Source: Thiorhodovibrio litoralis | GTDB taxonomy: Bacteria; Pseudomonadota; Gammaproteobacteria; Chromatiales; Chromatiaceae | NCBI RefSeq assembly: GCF_033954455.1 | Contig: NZ_CP121473.1 | Coordinates: 2,900,501-2,964,500 of the forward strand | Direction: 5' to 3' | DNA: 64,000 nucleotides | Translations under genes and position numbers: made by a program | Notes under the pieces: model-generated | Told to the model about the DNA's origin: nothing | What the model saw: the letters and a program-made list of their open reading frames with translations, nothing else | Database searches by the model: none | Shown here: in pieces, positions 27,727 to 36,660 of the stretch | Layout of the letters: each line of letters opens with the position of its first letter | Position numbering within the stretch: the first letter of the stretch is position 1

Positions 27727-27952
27727 TGAAACCCAGAAGCTCGCTGGCCAAGGGCTGAGATTTCAACCCCTGCGCATCGCGCAGCAGCCTGGCTGCGAGC
27801 GACCGGTTTCCGTCCGCCAGGGCCGTCACGGCGACGCGCAGCTTGCGCTCCGCCGCAACCTCGATCTCGGCGAGTCGCTCGAGTGCCATGCCGCAGCGGC
27901 GGCAATTCGGGTTGCCATCATAGCGGGCACGGCAGTTGGGGCAACGATCCAT
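27617..27952 (-). CDS. Zinc-ribbon protein at the end of the chaperone operon
   Basis: 111 residues. A zinc ribbon is visible at the start, CPNCRARYDGNPNCRRCG (two CxxC pairs), followed by a helical region (LAEIEVAAERKLRVAVTALA, repeated alanine/leucine helices similar to TPR-like hairpins). The C-terminus is an alanine/proline run overlapping comEC convergently by 110 bases. It starts 17 bases after the Hsp70 stop on the same strand, so it belongs to that operon and may act with it. I do not recognise a named family. Confidence 0.7.
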   Translation of the reverse strand: MDRCPNCRARYDGNPNCRRCGMALERLAEIEVAAERKLRVAVTALADGNRSLAARLLRDAQGLKSQPLASELLGFIRALDDGATIGRAAPAPAPAAPAAAEPAAERRWRQW

Positions 27953-27969
27953 CGATACTACCCCCTGGC

Positions 27970-29733
27970 TCAGGACTCCAGGTAAAACACCAGGTCGGAG
28001 AGCTCCGCCATGGTTCGCTCGATGGCCGCCGGGTCATTGGCCTCGAGCGCGTCGCGCACGGCTTCGGTCATATCGACCAGATCTTCCTTGTCGTCGGCAT
28101 TGGCGCTTTCCATCAAGCGCTCGGCCTTTTCGATCAACGCCTGGGCCTGGACATTCTCGCGCCGCGCGGCGGTATCGCTGGCCGCGCCAGTGGCCGCATC
28201 ATCGTCGACTCGCTCGGCCTCGCCGTCGATCAGGGCCGAGAGCCGGTTGCGGGCGGCCTCCAGCTCCTGCTCCTCGAAACGCGCGGTGGCGTTGTCAATG
28301 GTGATCTGCTTTTCCAGCCCGGTGCGCTTCTCGCTCGCGGTCACCTGCAAAATGCCGTTTAAGTCGAGCGTGAAGGTCATGACGATGACATTGCCGGCCG
28401 GCACGTCGCCCAGCCCCTCAACGTGGAAGGAGCCGATCTCGGTGTTATTGAGCGCGTCCGGGTCCTCGCCCTGGTAGACATGCACCTCGATCTTGGTCTG
28501 ACCGTCGTACATGGTCTGGAAGGCTTCGCTCTTGGTCACGGGCAGCGGCGTGTTCTTGCGAATCACCGGCACATAAACGAATGGATAGGGCTCGCCATTG
28601 AAGTCCCCGAAGGCGCTGGTGCCGAAGGTGTAGGGCGTGACATCGACCAACACCGAGGCGACCGTCTGCCCGCTGATAACAGCGGCCTGAATGGCTGCGC
28701 CGGCGGCGACGCACAGGTCCGGATCGACCTCGGCGCGCGGCTGCATGCCGAGAATCTGTTCCAGGCGCTCCTGAATCAGCGGCGTGCGCGTGCTGCCGCC
28801 GACCAGCAGCACCTCGTCGAGATCGGCCACCGCCAGGCCAGCGCCCTTGAGCGCGGTGTGCACGGCCTCGAGGGTTTCGTCGATATAGCTCTTGATCAGG
28901 TCCTCGTAGTCGCTGCGCGAGATCTCGAGCGACAGGTTGAGTGGCTGGCCTTGGTGCTCGAGCAGGTACTCCTCCTCGATGCGCGCGAAGGGGGAGTCGC
29001 TGAGGGTGATCTTGGCCGCTTCGCAGGCGCGCTGAATGCGGGCAAGGGCGCTGCGGTCTTCCAGCGACGCGATGCCATGCTCGTTTTTGAGATGGTTCAA
29101 CACATGCTCGACCAAGCGGGCGTCGAAATCGTCGCCGCCAAGCTGGTTGTTGCCATGGCTGGCAAGCACCTCGGTGATGTCGGCGGTCATGCGCACCACC
29201 GAAACGTCGAAGGTGCCGCCGCCAAGGTCGTAGACCAGGATGGTGCGGCTGCCCTGATGATCGGCCTCGTAGGCGAGCGCGGCGGCGGTGGGCTCATTGA
29301 TGATGCGCACCACCTCGAGCCCGGCCAGTTCGCCCGCATCGCGGGTGGCCTGGCGCTGGGCGTCGGAGAAATAGGCCGGGACCGTGATCACCGCCTTGCC
29401 GACGGATTCGCCGAGATGCTGCTCGGCGGCTTGCTTCAGGCGCTTTAAGATGAGCGCGGAGATTTCCTGCGGGCGATAGGACTGCTCGCCCAGGCTCAGA
29501 TGCACATCCTCGCCCATGCGCCGCTTGACCGAGCGGATGGTGCGCTCCGGATACAAACTGTACTGATTGCGTGCGGCCTGACCGACCAGCAGGTTGCCGT
29601 CGTCGCCCAAACCGACCACCGATGGCAGCAGCTTGGCACCGTCGATGGCGAGAATCTCCGGGCGCCCATCGCGCACCACGGCCACTTCCGAGTTGGTGGT
29701 ACCCAGGTCGATACCGATGATGATGTCAGTCAC
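27970..29733 (-). CDS. Hsp70-family chaperone, HscC-like short form
   Basis: 587 residues, shorter than DnaK (about 640). The ATPase domain has phosphate 1 (GIDLGTTNSEVAVV), phosphate 2 (VYDLGGGTFDVS) and adenosine motifs (VLLVGGSTRTPLIQ); the linker and substrate domain follow (VDVTPYTFGTSAFGDF), and the C-terminal lid is short and lacks the acidic EEVD-like end. It should bind peptides in an ATP-driven cycle. Genes for a GrpE-like exchange factor and a J-like protein are just upstream, so this Hsp70 appears to have its own co-chaperones, separate from the housekeeping DnaK. Confidence 0.93.
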   Translation of the reverse strand: MTDIIIGIDLGTTNSEVAVVRDGRPEILAIDGAKLLPSVVGLGDDGNLLVGQAARNQYSLYPERTIRSVKRRMGEDVHLSLGEQSYRPQEISALILKRLKQAAEQHLGESVGKAVITVPAYFSDAQRQATRDAGELAGLEVVRIINEPTAAALAYEADHQGSRTILVYDLGGGTFDVSVVRMTADITEVLASHGNNQLGGDDFDARLVEHVLNHLKNEHGIASLEDRSALARIQRACEAAKITLSDSPFARIEEEYLLEHQGQPLNLSLEISRSDYEDLIKSYIDETLEAVHTALKGAGLAVADLDEVLLVGGSTRTPLIQERLEQILGMQPRAEVDPDLCVAAGAAIQAAVISGQTVASVLVDVTPYTFGTSAFGDFNGEPYPFVYVPVIRKNTPLPVTKSEAFQTMYDGQTKIEVHVYQGEDPDALNNTEIGSFHVEGLGDVPAGNVIVMTFTLDLNGILQVTASEKRTGLEKQITIDNATARFEEQELEAARNRLSALIDGEAERVDDDAATGAASDTAARRENVQAQALIEKAERLMESANADDKEDLVDMTEAVRDALEANDPAAIERTMAELSDLVFYLES

Positions 29734-29783
29734 AGCTTAGGATTCCGTGCGTTTTGATGAATGTTCTTCTGATGCATGCTTTT

Positions 29784-30578
29784 CTAATCCATGCTTTCTG
29801 GGGTGTCGATGCGGTTGACGACCACCTCGGCCAGCCGCAGCAGATCGTCGTGCAGCAGCCAGCCCGGCCTCGACTCGGCCATCACCTCGCCATTGCGGTA
29901 CTCGGGCTCGCGGGTCAGCTCCGCCGCGCGCATGCGGTGCGGGTCGAACAAGCGCCCAACTGTCGCAATGGGCCGCACCCCGCGCCGCGCCAAGCTTTCC
30001 TCAAGCCGACGCAGATTCATGGCCATGCCTTCGGCCAGAGAGCCGATCAGCCGTGCCTCGCGGCGATTGCGCGCATACCAGTGGGGCTGAAAGCGTGTGG
30101 CCTGTTCCTGACCGGCCTGCAGCCGATCGCGAAGCTCGAGCAGTTCGAGCAGCATGTCGCGCCAGCCGGCACGGTCGCCCGCGCGGGTCTGCTCGCAGCG
30201 GCGTTCCTGCTCGTCGGCGAGCCGCGTCTGGCTCTCGCGCAGGTTGTCGAACAGACCACGGAACTCTTCCAACGCGGTTCTGACCTGCCGGGACTCGAGC
30301 TTGACCTCGTTTTTGAGCGCGGCGAGCTCGGCGAAGAACGAGAAAAGATCGGGCGCGGGTGCCTCCTCGGCTCCACCCTCGGCTGCGCTGACGGCCCGCC
30401 CGTCAGCTCCCGAGTCGCGCCGACTCTTGTCTCGGCCGTCGTCCCAGTCGTCTGCGCCGGCCCCAAGGTCACCGGCCAGTTGATCCGGTGCTTGTTCTTC
30501 TGCGGCTTGTTCTGCCGCGATGGTATCGAGATAGGCGCGAAACTGTGCCGTCAGCGCCTCGCGGGTGGCCAGGTCCAT
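29784..30578 (-). CDS. GrpE-like nucleotide exchange factor
   Basis: 264 residues. An N-terminal acidic, unstructured region is followed by a long coiled coil (about 90-150, LAALKNEVKLESRQVRTALE) and a C-terminal head with the GrpE pattern FDPHRMRAAELTREPEYRNG, EVMAESRPGWLL, LRLAEVVVNR. It should release ADP from the Hsp70 encoded 50 bases downstream. The similarity to classical GrpE is low outside the head. Its ATG overlaps the stop of the J-like gene by one base (TGATG). Confidence 0.85.
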   Translation of the reverse strand: MDLATREALTAQFRAYLDTIAAEQAAEEQAPDQLAGDLGAGADDWDDGRDKSRRDSGADGRAVSAAEGGAEEAPAPDLFSFFAELAALKNEVKLESRQVRTALEEFRGLFDNLRESQTRLADEQERRCEQTRAGDRAGWRDMLLELLELRDRLQAGQEQATRFQPHWYARNRREARLIGSLAEGMAMNLRRLEESLARRGVRPIATVGRLFDPHRMRAAELTREPEYRNGEVMAESRPGWLLHDDLLRLAEVVVNRIDTPESMD

Positions 30579-30871
30579 CAGGCATCTCCCCGCAACAGGG
30601 CTTGCAGCATGGCCGCGTCCGGACGTCGGGGCTCGCCGACCGGCGCGGCGCGCTCGAGGATATCCGCCGGTTCCACGGGCGTGCGGTCGAACAGCTCATA
30701 GGCGATGCGATCGCGCTCGGTGCGCAGCATCTCAAAGGCCGCGCGAATGGCGCTGAAGCGCTCGCCATCACGCTCGGGCGGACAGCGGCGGATGGCGTCG
30801 TGATAGGCGCGCTCGACGGCGGCATCGTCGGCGTCGGCGCCGAGGCCGAGAATCAAGTAAGGGTCGCGCAT
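30578..30871 (-). CDS. J-domain-like protein without the HPD motif
   Basis: 97 residues. The start MRDPYLILGLGADADDAAVE and later FSAIRAAFEMLRTERDRIAY give helices I, II and III of a J domain. Between helix II and III, where the essential His-Pro-Asp should stand, the sequence is RRCPPERDGERF, so both His and Asp are missing. Such a protein could bind the Hsp70 without stimulating its ATPase, as J-like regulators do. Overlaps by one base with its neighbours on both sides (TGATG), which implies coupled translation. Confidence 0.85.
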   Translation of the reverse strand: MRDPYLILGLGADADDAAVERAYHDAIRRCPPERDGERFSAIRAAFEMLRTERDRIAYELFDRTPVEPADILERAAPVGEPRRPDAAMLQALLRGDA

Positions 30872-33699
30872 CAGAAAAGATCCAGTTGTTTGGGCGGGGG
30901 ATCATTCGGCCCATCACTCGACGGACCACTGCCATCGGCGCTCGAGCCGGGTTTGGTAGCCTGTTTTGACGGCGGCTTGGGCTTCGCACCTGATCCGGTT
31001 TTGGGCTTGGACCGAGACCTTGCTTTGGACGAGCCTGTTGACGGAGGCTCGGAATCTCCCGGGCCGGGAAAGGGCGAGTCACCCAAAAGGGCACTTGCGT
31101 CGACGCCGCCCTGAATGGCATTCAACACCATATCGATCACCGCTTGCCGGCCTAACGCCTTCTCCATTTCCTTGGCTTCGCGTATCACGCTTTTAGGCGC
31201 GCCGAGCATTTCCATCACCTTGACCGGACCGATGGACTCGATCATGTGACGCACGGCGTCACTGGAGAGCATCTCGCCAGCGTCCAGACTATCGAAAACC
31301 GGGGGCGGGACATCGAAAGGATCGTCCGGCCAGAATTCGTCTTCTTCATCCTCGTCATCGTCATCGAAGAACATCGGCGGCATCGGAAAGTTGCCGCGCA
31401 GCGGCGGGCCGTGCGGGAGGACTTTCTCGATGCGGATGGCGGTACGGGTGTCGCCGCCGTCGCGCGCCCTCTGCCAGGCATCCTCGAGCTCACTCAGGTC
31501 GGCGCGGCGGCGGTAATCGAAGCCGCGCGGGTATTTCCCCTGAAACTGGTACATGACAAAAATCGGCTCACGCGGCCATTGCTTCAGCGCCGCCTCGGCC
31601 GCTTTCTGGCAGGCCAGATGCTGACCGAAACGCTGCAGGGTATCGCAGGCGGTCTCCAGCTCCGCGCGCGAAAGATCCCGCCATGGCGCGGCGTTGAAAA
31701 CCTTTTTTTGCAGAGTCGCGGCCAGGTCGTCGCTAATGGGACTATTGTCCTCGAGATGGCGGCGCAAACGCCCGAGGGCGGCGAGCAAATCCTCCCGCCC
31801 CCGGCCCTTGGACTTGTTCAATGACAGCAGCCGGAACACGTCCGAGGCTTGGACCCTTACCCGAGCGCAGGCCAGGGCCAGCTCGACCCGCGCGTCCAGA
31901 CTGTCGCCGCGCCCGCCATAGCGGGCTTTCAGCTCCGCGAGCGCCGCGTCCGTGCTCCGACGGTCCATCGCGTCCACCAGCACCAGCCCCAGGGACAGCT
32001 GATCCTTGTCCTCGTCATTCGATGCCCACTCCTGTGCGTCAACCAGCTCTTTGCGGGCGAGGTCCAGGCGGCGATTGCCGACCTGCTTGTGGGCATGCAG
32101 GAAATGCGCGCCGACCAACCGCCGTCGTACATCGGTGTTGATCGGATCGATCTCCAACACCTTTTTGGCCAGGGTCGCTGCCTTTTTGAAGGCACCGCCA
32201 TCGAGGGCCGTCTGCATGGCCTCGATCATTAGCGGCAGATCCCGCGGCCAACGCTTCTGCCCCAACTCCAGCACCCGGCGGGCATCCTTGAGCTGACGCG
32301 CTTTACGGAAGAACTCGATCAGTTTCAGATAGGTGGCGCGGTCGTCCGGGTCCCAGCGCAGACTTTCCTCAAGTTGTTCCGCCACCGCCAGCTCAAAAGC
32401 GTCCGGCTCTTGGCTCGCCGAACAGCGCTCGAGCACTTTCAACACCCTGTCGGTCCGGCGCAGGATGAGCGCGATACGCAAAGGCGACTGCGCATCCCGC
32501 GCCTCCTCGGACTGAAACATTTGCAATTGCGCACATTCGCGCCAGCATTCGATCAGGTCGAATGGATCGCCATGGGTGTCCACTTCGGCATCCCAGGCCG
32601 ACACCAGCTCGCGCTCCCATGTCGTCAATGCGGGCGCCCCACATTCGCGCAGCCAAGTCGAAATATTCGCACGGATATCGAAATCGAAGACCGAGGTGGG
32701 CGTTACCGCGTCATTAAAGGCCAGCGTCAGCGCCTTGCGTCGCACCCAGTTGCGCCCAAGATCCTTGATGTGGCGGTACAACGTCTTCGCCAGCGCGCGT
32801 GGCGCCGGTTTCGATCCAGGTTTCGGACCAAGGCGATTCAGCTCCTGCCACAGCGCAAGCCGCTCCGGCGGCCAGCCACGCAGCGCGCAAGCCACCTGAA
32901 ACTCCGCCCCGGTCGCACCACCAGCGCCATCGGCAAAGGCCCGATCGGGCAAGACCGCAAGCGCAAGGGCGCGCTTCAAAGGCGCGAATGGCGATGAATC
33001 CGACACCCGCTCGAGCTGAGCCACCACGGGCTTTGCATCGCCTTGCGAAGCGTCCGGCTCAGTCGCGGTCTGCCGCTGCAGCACCTTAAGCAACTGCACC
33101 CAGTCGCGGTAAGGCGAGCGGAAGGGAATGGCCGACAGCGCAGCACGCAAGTCGTCATCCCGGCCCTCGCAATAGGCGTGCAGGGCTGCCAAGGCCGGCT
33201 CGGCATGCAGACGCACCGGATCATCCGCCGGAAGCTGCGCGAGCAGGGCGGAATGTCCGCCGACGACCTGGGCGGCGATTTGTGCGCGCAGACTCTCGCG
33301 CTGCCCGGCTGCCAGGGCATCACTCCCCGCGCTGTCCGGATTATCGGTGAGCGCGCCCACCACCGCCTCCATGCGGCCGAGCCTGACCAGCAGCCCCGCA
33401 TGCTCTAGGTGCATGGGCGCCTTGTCATGGAGAGCGGCGCGGTTCTCCCAGATCGCCAGCGCCTCCTTCAGCATGCCCTTGGCGGTCAGCTCCCCCGCCC
33501 GTCCGGCGTAGGCATCCGCCAGCGCAGTGCGCCACTCGGGGCGTGGCTCGCGCTTGAGCAATTCCTTGAAATCAGCGATTGCATCGCGCCAGCGGCCGCT
33601 CTCGAGCGCCGCGCGCGCTTCTTGCTCGAGCGCGGAGGTGTTGGTCTTGTGGCGATTCTCGCCGCCACGGGGGGTACGCTTCTTTTGCTTCTTGCCCAT
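30871..33699 (-). CDS. Large TPR-repeat protein heading the chaperone operon
   Basis: 942 residues. The N-terminus is lysine/arginine-rich (MGKKQKKRTPRGGENRHKT), then helix pairs like TPRs (LESGRWRDAIADFKELLKRE, AGLLVRLGRMEAVVGAL) and a second repeat block around 450-620 (LKLIEFFRKARQLKDARRVL). Near 800 is a strongly acidic segment (DDDDEDEEDEF), and the last 70 residues are a low-complexity S/P/K/G tail ending KQLDLF. No enzyme motif was seen. Its stop overlaps the start of the J-like gene. A scaffold or client-presenting protein for the Hsp70 is an inference from order. Confidence 0.75.
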   Translation of the reverse strand: MGKKQKKRTPRGGENRHKTNTSALEQEARAALESGRWRDAIADFKELLKREPRPEWRTALADAYAGRAGELTAKGMLKEALAIWENRAALHDKAPMHLEHAGLLVRLGRMEAVVGALTDNPDSAGSDALAAGQRESLRAQIAAQVVGGHSALLAQLPADDPVRLHAEPALAALHAYCEGRDDDLRAALSAIPFRSPYRDWVQLLKVLQRQTATEPDASQGDAKPVVAQLERVSDSSPFAPLKRALALAVLPDRAFADGAGGATGAEFQVACALRGWPPERLALWQELNRLGPKPGSKPAPRALAKTLYRHIKDLGRNWVRRKALTLAFNDAVTPTSVFDFDIRANISTWLRECGAPALTTWERELVSAWDAEVDTHGDPFDLIECWRECAQLQMFQSEEARDAQSPLRIALILRRTDRVLKVLERCSASQEPDAFELAVAEQLEESLRWDPDDRATYLKLIEFFRKARQLKDARRVLELGQKRWPRDLPLMIEAMQTALDGGAFKKAATLAKKVLEIDPINTDVRRRLVGAHFLHAHKQVGNRRLDLARKELVDAQEWASNDEDKDQLSLGLVLVDAMDRRSTDAALAELKARYGGRGDSLDARVELALACARVRVQASDVFRLLSLNKSKGRGREDLLAALGRLRRHLEDNSPISDDLAATLQKKVFNAAPWRDLSRAELETACDTLQRFGQHLACQKAAEAALKQWPREPIFVMYQFQGKYPRGFDYRRRADLSELEDAWQRARDGGDTRTAIRIEKVLPHGPPLRGNFPMPPMFFDDDDEDEEDEFWPDDPFDVPPPVFDSLDAGEMLSSDAVRHMIESIGPVKVMEMLGAPKSVIREAKEMEKALGRQAVIDMVLNAIQGGVDASALLGDSPFPGPGDSEPPSTGSSKARSRSKPKTGSGAKPKPPSKQATKPGSSADGSGPSSDGPNDPPPKQLDLF

Positions 33700-33731
33700 T
33701 AGAGATACCAGAAGGGTTGGCGGCAGGCCAG

Positions 33732-35126
33732 CTAGCCGCGCCGCCAGCGCGAACCGCTCGCGCCATCCTCGAGCTGAATGCCGGCCTGCTGCAATTCATC
33801 GCGGATACGATCGGCCTCAGCGAAATCCTTGGCTTGCCGCGCCTGGGCGCGGCGCGCGATCAGGTCCTCGATCTCCTTGTCGCTCGGCCCCTGCTGCACG
33901 GCATTGGTCTCCGGGCTGCCGCGCAAATAGGCATCGGCATCGTCCTGAAGCAGGCCGAGCGTGGCGCTCAGGCGGCGGCCCTCGGCCGCGAGCGCGGCCG
34001 CCGCTGGCGGGTCGCTATCGCGCAGTCGGTTGACCTCGCGCGCCATGTCAAACAGCGCAGCCAGTGCCTCGGGGGTGTTGAAGTCATCGTCCATGGCGGC
34101 AGTGAAACGCTGCCGGTAGCTCTCACCGCCAGCGGGCTCAGCAGCCGGCAGTCCGCGCATCGCAGTATAAAGCCGAGTCAGAGAAGCGCGTGCCTGCTCC
34201 AGATTGCTCTCGTCGTAATTCAGCGGGCTGCGGTAGTGGCTGGCGAGGATAAAGTAGCGAATCTCCTCGGGCCGGAAGCGCGTGAGAATCTCCCGCACGG
34301 TGAAGAAATTGCCCAGCGACTTGGACATTTTTTCATCGTTGATGCGCACAAAGCCATTGTGCATCCAGACATTGACGAAAGGCTCGCCGGTCGCGCCCTC
34401 GGACTGGGCGATTTCATTGTCGTGATGCGGAAACTGCAGGTCCGCGCCGCCACCATGGATGTCAAAATGATTGCCCAGGCAATGAGTGGACATGGCCGAG
34501 CATTCGATATGCCAGCCCGGTCGCCCCGGCCCCCAGGGCGACTCCCAGGACGGCTCGCCCGGCTTGACCGCTTTCCAGAGCACGAAGTCGAGCGGATCGC
34601 GCTTGTGCTGATCGACCTCAACGCGAGCGCCGGCGCGCAGATCGGCCGGGTCTTTGCCGGAGAGCCGCCCATAGCCAGGAAAGCTCGCCACCTTGTAGTA
34701 GACATCGCCATTGTCGGCCGCGTAGGCATGACCGCGCGCGATCAGACGCTCGACCATGGCCAAAATCTCACCGACATGGGCAGTCGCGCGCGGTTCCAGC
34801 GTCGGCGGGCGCACGCCAAGCAGCGCGGCGTCTTCATGCATCGCGGCGATGAACTGATCCGTCAGCGCGTCGATTGCAACGCCCTGCTCCGCCGCGCGCG
34901 CGATGATCTTGTCGTCAATGTCAGTGATGTTGCGCACATAGGTCACGTCAAAGCCTAGGTGGTGCAGGTAGCGGAAAACCATGTCAAACACCACCAGCAC
35001 CCGCGCATGGCCAAGGTGGCAGTAGTCGTAGACCGTCATGCCGCAGACGTACATGCGCGCCTTGCCAGGCTCCAGCGGTTCGAACGGCTCTTTGCGTCGA
35101 GTCAGGCTGTTATGAATGTGCAACAT
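33732..35126 (-). CDS. cysS: Cysteinyl-tRNA synthetase
   Basis: 464 residues, normal length. The class I signature HIGH appears as HLGHAR after [12 protein letters not shown]; the zinc ligands include that Cys and the [19 protein letters not shown] region; KMSKS is exact ([15 protein letters not shown]). The C-terminal helical domain ends GSRWRRG. It charges tRNA-Cys. It runs opposite to ppiB and lpxH, its usual neighbours, but here the AlbA/ParA pair lies in between. Confidence 0.98.
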   Translation of the reverse strand: MLHIHNSLTRRKEPFEPLEPGKARMYVCGMTVYDYCHLGHARVLVVFDMVFRYLHHLGFDVTYVRNITDIDDKIIARAAEQGVAIDALTDQFIAAMHEDAALLGVRPPTLEPRATAHVGEILAMVERLIARGHAYAADNGDVYYKVASFPGYGRLSGKDPADLRAGARVEVDQHKRDPLDFVLWKAVKPGEPSWESPWGPGRPGWHIECSAMSTHCLGNHFDIHGGGADLQFPHHDNEIAQSEGATGEPFVNVWMHNGFVRINDEKMSKSLGNFFTVREILTRFRPEEIRYFILASHYRSPLNYDESNLEQARASLTRLYTAMRGLPAAEPAGGESYRQRFTAAMDDDFNTPEALAALFDMAREVNRLRDSDPPAAAALAAEGRRLSATLGLLQDDADAYLRGSPETNAVQQGPSDKEIEDLIARRAQARQAKDFAEADRIRDELQQAGIQLEDGASGSRWRRG

Positions 35127-35469
35127 CCGCGTATTCGCTCACAAGCTCAGGAAACAGCGCGCCATGCTAGCAAAGCAGCGGACCTGCAAACAATGCGCAA
35201 CGCCAGGAGCGCAGTCACCGGTGCAACCCTTCGAGTCCCCGTCGAGTTGCCAGCTAACGCACTTGCGGAGCCGCCACTCTCAGTGTCAGCGAAAGGCGGC
35301 TCGAGGCATCTGGCGTGGCGAAAACGGAGAAGTGTCACGTCCCCTCGGCGTTTTCGATACCATGCTGTCGATGGTTGTTCGGACTGGTTTCTGCGAGGTT
35401 GAATGGCCGTTTCGAACCACGTAGCAGCGTTTACAATCCAAGCAAATTCCTACCCAAGCTTCAATCGTC
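35127..35469. other. Intergenic stretch, no gene supported
   Basis: This 343-bp gap between divergent genes contains one side's promoter for cysS and one for the AlbA-like gene. I found no convincing tRNA, hairpin or conserved frame. A short stretch near 35170-35200 looks a little like part of a tRNA-Cys but does not fold. Confidence 0.5.
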
Positions 35470-36660
35470 ATGAACAAAGCTGAGCTATATCGCACCGAGA
35501 CGGACCGCATCGAATGGAAGCGCTCGCCTCAGGACAGCGACGGCATCCTGCGTGCTACTTGCGCCTTGGCGAACGACCTCGGCGGGAGCGGCGAGCCTGG
35601 CCGGCTAGTTATCGGGCTGGAAAAGGACGTTTTCCGGCGCGGAGTCGACGCAGAGCGATTGGATCAACTTCAGCAGGACCTATCGAGCAGACTGCGCTCG
35701 ACCAAGATCCAGCCGACGCCAAGCTTCGACATTTCCGTCGATCACGGGGATGATGGCGTCACCCTCCTGGTTATCACCGTCATTCCTTATCCGGTTCCGC
35801 CGATGGTGATGGTAGATGGCGTTGCTTGGGTTCGCCAGGGCAGCTCGACCCGCCGCGCGACCCAAGCTGACCTGCTGCGCTTGAACGAGCGCCGTCCTGA
35901 GCACAGCCAACCCTTCGATCTTCGCCCGATCGCCGCGGCTACCCTTCAGGATCTCAATCTAGGCCTGCTCCGAGCTAGGTACGAAACCGAGCGCGACGAA
36001 GACCTCGACGAGGAGACCTTTCCCGGCTTGGAGCAATGGCTGACTCAGCGTCAGTTGGGCCGCCTGGTCACCAGGATCTGGCGCCCGAACCCGGCGGCGC
36101 TCTTGCTCTTTGGTGTGAGCCCGCAGTCCTGGCTGCCCGGGGCCACGGTCGAGTTTGTACGCTACGCGGGACCGGACATCGATAGCGAGGTGGTGGCCCG
36201 CAAGACGGTGACTGGAACCCTGGCGGATCAGCTGGAGGGAGTTTGGGCGCAGATAACCGCCCATCTCGCCTCTGCACCGGATCATCGGAAAAACGATGGC
36301 ATCGTCGAACGTTATCTTCCGCAGTATCCAATTGAGGCGCTGAAAGAATTGGCTCGCAACATGGTTCAGCACCGCATGTACGAAGGAACCCACGCGCCTG
36401 GACGCATTGAATGGTTCAATACGCGCATCGAGTTTTCAAATCCGGGTGGCCCGTTCGGGCGCGCGAGCGAGGGCGAGTTTGGAGAGCATTCCGACTACCG
36501 GAACCCCATCGTGACGGCCGGTCTGGTAGACATGGGTTATGTGCAGCAGCTCGGGCGGGGCGTTCGGCGCGTGCGATTGCTCCTGGAGCGCAACGGCAAC
36601 CCGCCGCTGGAGATCGAAAAAGATGGCTTCACGCGGTTGATCCTGAGAGCTCGACCATGA
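35470..36660 (+). CDS. AlbA-like (Schlafen-type) ATP-binding protein
   Basis: 396 residues. The N-terminal 140 form an AlbA_2/Schlafen-like domain: RIEWKRSPQDSDGILRATCA, ANDLGG, GRLVIGLEKD, and a VAWVRQGSSTRRATQADLLR end. After it comes a region resembling an HATPase_c_4 module (ELARNMVQHRMYEG, RIEWFNTRIEFSNPGG, GLVDMGYVQQLGRGVRR). Proteins of this class are annotated as putative DNA/RNA-binding regulators, some of them in defence loci. The stop overlaps the ATG of the ParA-like gene (ATGA), so the two products are made together. Confidence 0.85.
   Translation: MNKAELYRTETDRIEWKRSPQDSDGILRATCALANDLGGSGEPGRLVIGLEKDVFRRGVDAERLDQLQQDLSSRLRSTKIQPTPSFDISVDHGDDGVTLLVITVIPYPVPPMVMVDGVAWVRQGSSTRRATQADLLRLNERRPEHSQPFDLRPIAAATLQDLNLGLLRARYETERDEDLDEETFPGLEQWLTQRQLGRLVTRIWRPNPAALLLFGVSPQSWLPGATVEFVRYAGPDIDSEVVARKTVTGTLADQLEGVWAQITAHLASAPDHRKNDGIVERYLPQYPIEALKELARNMVQHRMYEGTHAPGRIEWFNTRIEFSNPGGPFGRASEGEFGEHSDYRNPIVTAGLVDMGYVQQLGRGVRRVRLLLERNGNPPLEIEKDGFTRLILRARP

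Noticed and set aside
28423-29448. 341-codon plus-strand open frame opposite the Hsp70 gene
   Set aside because: Shadow of the Hsp70 reading frame; GC-rich codons give long antisense frames.
35150-35260. tRNA-Cys-like string near cysS
   Set aside because: Short similarity to the tRNA-Cys anticodon arm, but no acceptor stem and the arms do not pair.
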